5,915 bases of DNA from Alkaliphilus sp. (GTDB taxonomy: Bacteria > Bacillota > Clostridia > Peptostreptococcales > Thermotaleaceae): the NCBI GenBank assembly GCA_018335765.1, contig JAGXRU010000101.1, positions 1-5,915 on the forward strand. The letters are read 5' to 3'. This document shows positions 5,029 to 5,915 of this stretch, piece after piece. A model generated the notes under the pieces. It ran no database searches, was not told the origin of the DNA, and saw only the letters and a list, made by a program, of their open reading frames with translations. A program made the translations under genes and the position numbers. The first letter of the stretch is position 1; each line of letters opens with the position of its first letter.

Positions 5029-5915
5029 CTATATGCTATAGGGCTCAAAGATAAAATTATGATCTATCATCATCTTTTTGATTTTACCGTATGCCTTCTC
5101 CTTAGTAATATTTTCTTCAAGAAATAGAGATATTGGAATATTTGTATCTATTGCATCACCAATCCATGCTATTTTTATATTCTTAGGGTCTACTATAGAG
5201 TTGAGTATTTCGATGTCAGATTGATTGAGATCGTTTATCGCTGCAAGCAGTATGTTGCCGGCATACAACAAAACGCTTGAAATTTCTGCAAATTTGCTAA
5301 TATATTCATTCCTTTCGGCAATTGAATTATCACGCTCTATATCTAATTGTGTATTCATCAAAATACCTTCTAAATTCAAATTCAGAACATTTCTTCCATA
5401 TCTAAAAAACTTTTTTTCAAGATATATTGCTAATGCCTTCTTATTTATCTCCTTACTACCAGCAAGAATTATCATGGTAGGTTTTTGTCCGCTTCGAATT
5501 GCTCTTTCTTCTCTTGAAATAGAACTTTCAATCCATTTCAAGCTTTCAATTGATATGTTTTCCTTTATAATATTTTTTTCCTCTAGACTGTCAACAATTA
5601 TCCCTCCACCTGATATCTCATAATTATCTACAAGTACAAATCTTGAGGTTTCTATTATATTTTCCGCCTTATCAAATGCAATTTCTTTATCTAGCTTAAG
5701 TATCACTTCTGCTACTTCATATCTTTTTACATATTGTCGGTTGGACGTAGCCAAAGAAACTGCATCAAGAACATAGACAACCGTTTCGAGTTCTGCCTTT
5801 ATTTTTTGTGTTCCTATTTTTAATAAATAACTCCTGTCCGAATTTAGATCTTCACTTCCTAGCCAAAATAATTTAGTCTTTATTTTGGTTGAAATCTCTG
5901 GCTTGGTTTCGCTTG
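5029..5915 (-). CDS. cysN: Sulfate adenylyltransferase subunit 1 (CysN) with degenerate APS-kinase-like C-terminus, partial
   Basis: CysN is the EF-Tu-like GTPase subunit that, with CysD, makes adenosine 5'-phosphosulfate (APS) from sulfate and ATP. The last 294 residues are visible and the frame is open to the window edge. Residues 1-106 match the beta-barrel domains after the GTPase domain: FWLGSEDLNSDRSYLLKIG, then VYVLDAVSL, RYEVAEVILKLDKEIAFD and, at the end of the barrel, FVLVDNYEISGGGII. From about residue 134 the sequence follows APS kinase (CysC): EERAIRSGQKPTMIILAG, then ERNEYISKFAEISSVLLYAG, like the ENIRR..AEVAKL..DAG segment. The Walker A motif GLSGSGKS has become AGSKEINKK (151-159) and the LDGD segment reads NLNLEG (178-183), so kinase activity is probably lost. 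A TTG at 5754 is internal, not a start. The GTPase domain, any cysD and the promoter lie beyond the window. Confidence 0.85.
   Translation of the reverse strand, partial: SETKPEISTKIKTKLFWLGSEDLNSDRSYLLKIGTQKIKAELETVVYVLDAVSLATSNRQYVKRYEVAEVILKLDKEIAFDKAENIIETSRFVLVDNYEISGGGIIVDSLEEKNIIKENISIESLKWIESSISREERAIRSGQKPTMIILAGSKEINKKALAIYLEKKFFRYGRNVLNLNLEGILMNTQLDIERDNSIAERNEYISKFAEISSVLLYAGNILLAAINDLNQSDIEILNSIVDPKNIKIAWIGDAIDTNIPISLFLEENITKEKAYGKIKKMMIDHNFIFEPYSI

Noticed and set aside
5029..5754. A separate gene starting at the TTG near 5754
   Set aside because: The frame stays open upstream to the window edge, and the upstream translation matches the preceding part of the CysN beta-barrel, so the TTG is an internal leucine.

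Overview
The window (5,915 bp, AT-rich, all genes on the minus strand) looks like chromosomal DNA of a low-GC anaerobic Firmicute of the Clostridia. An Alkaliphilus-like or Peptostreptococcales-like host is my guess from the gene content and order (cdaA-cdaR next to butyrate kinase, and a sigma-54 activator); no rRNA or other marker is present to prove it. The layout is given in transcription order, from the high to the low coordinates.

5915-5029: the 3' part of a CysN-type sulfate adenylyltransferase GTPase subunit, fused to a C-terminal APS-kinase-like (CysC) domain. The P-loop and DGD-type motif of that domain have decayed. It is followed by about 340 bp without a convincing gene. That stretch ends in a plausible sigma-A promoter for the next operon.

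4687-2590: cdaA (membrane diadenylate cyclase, makes c-di-AMP) overlapping cdaR (YbbR-repeat extracytoplasmic regulator of CdaA) by 8 nt, then an intrinsic terminator. The glmM gene that usually follows is not here.

2492-771: a 573-aa sigma-54 enhancer-binding protein (two PAS domains, AAA+ domain with GAFTGA, Fis-type HTH), similar in architecture to Bacillus BkdR. It is closed by a strong hairpin terminator that begins in its stop codon.

770-321: a regulatory intergenic region. It contains a TGCA-N6-TGCA palindrome (candidate activator site), a cluster of hairpins resembling a small palindromic or IS200/IS605-type remnant, a sigma-54 -24/-12 promoter with exact GG-N10-GC spacing, and six tandem copies of a 16-bp unit. 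The repeats lie where the 5' untranslated leader of the next gene should be.

320-1: the N-terminus of butyrate kinase (buk), starting at TTG and running off the window.

The most coherent story is a local regulatory circuit. The PAS/AAA+ activator senses a metabolic signal, binds upstream sites and drives buk from the sigma-54 promoter. The transcript begins inside the first 16-bp repeat, so the whole repeat array would sit between the transcription start and the buk Shine-Dalgarno. Repeat number could then tune leader length. The individual proteins belong to known families. The unusual parts are the repeat leader, the hairpin insertion between enhancer and promoter, and the pseudo-APS-kinase tail.
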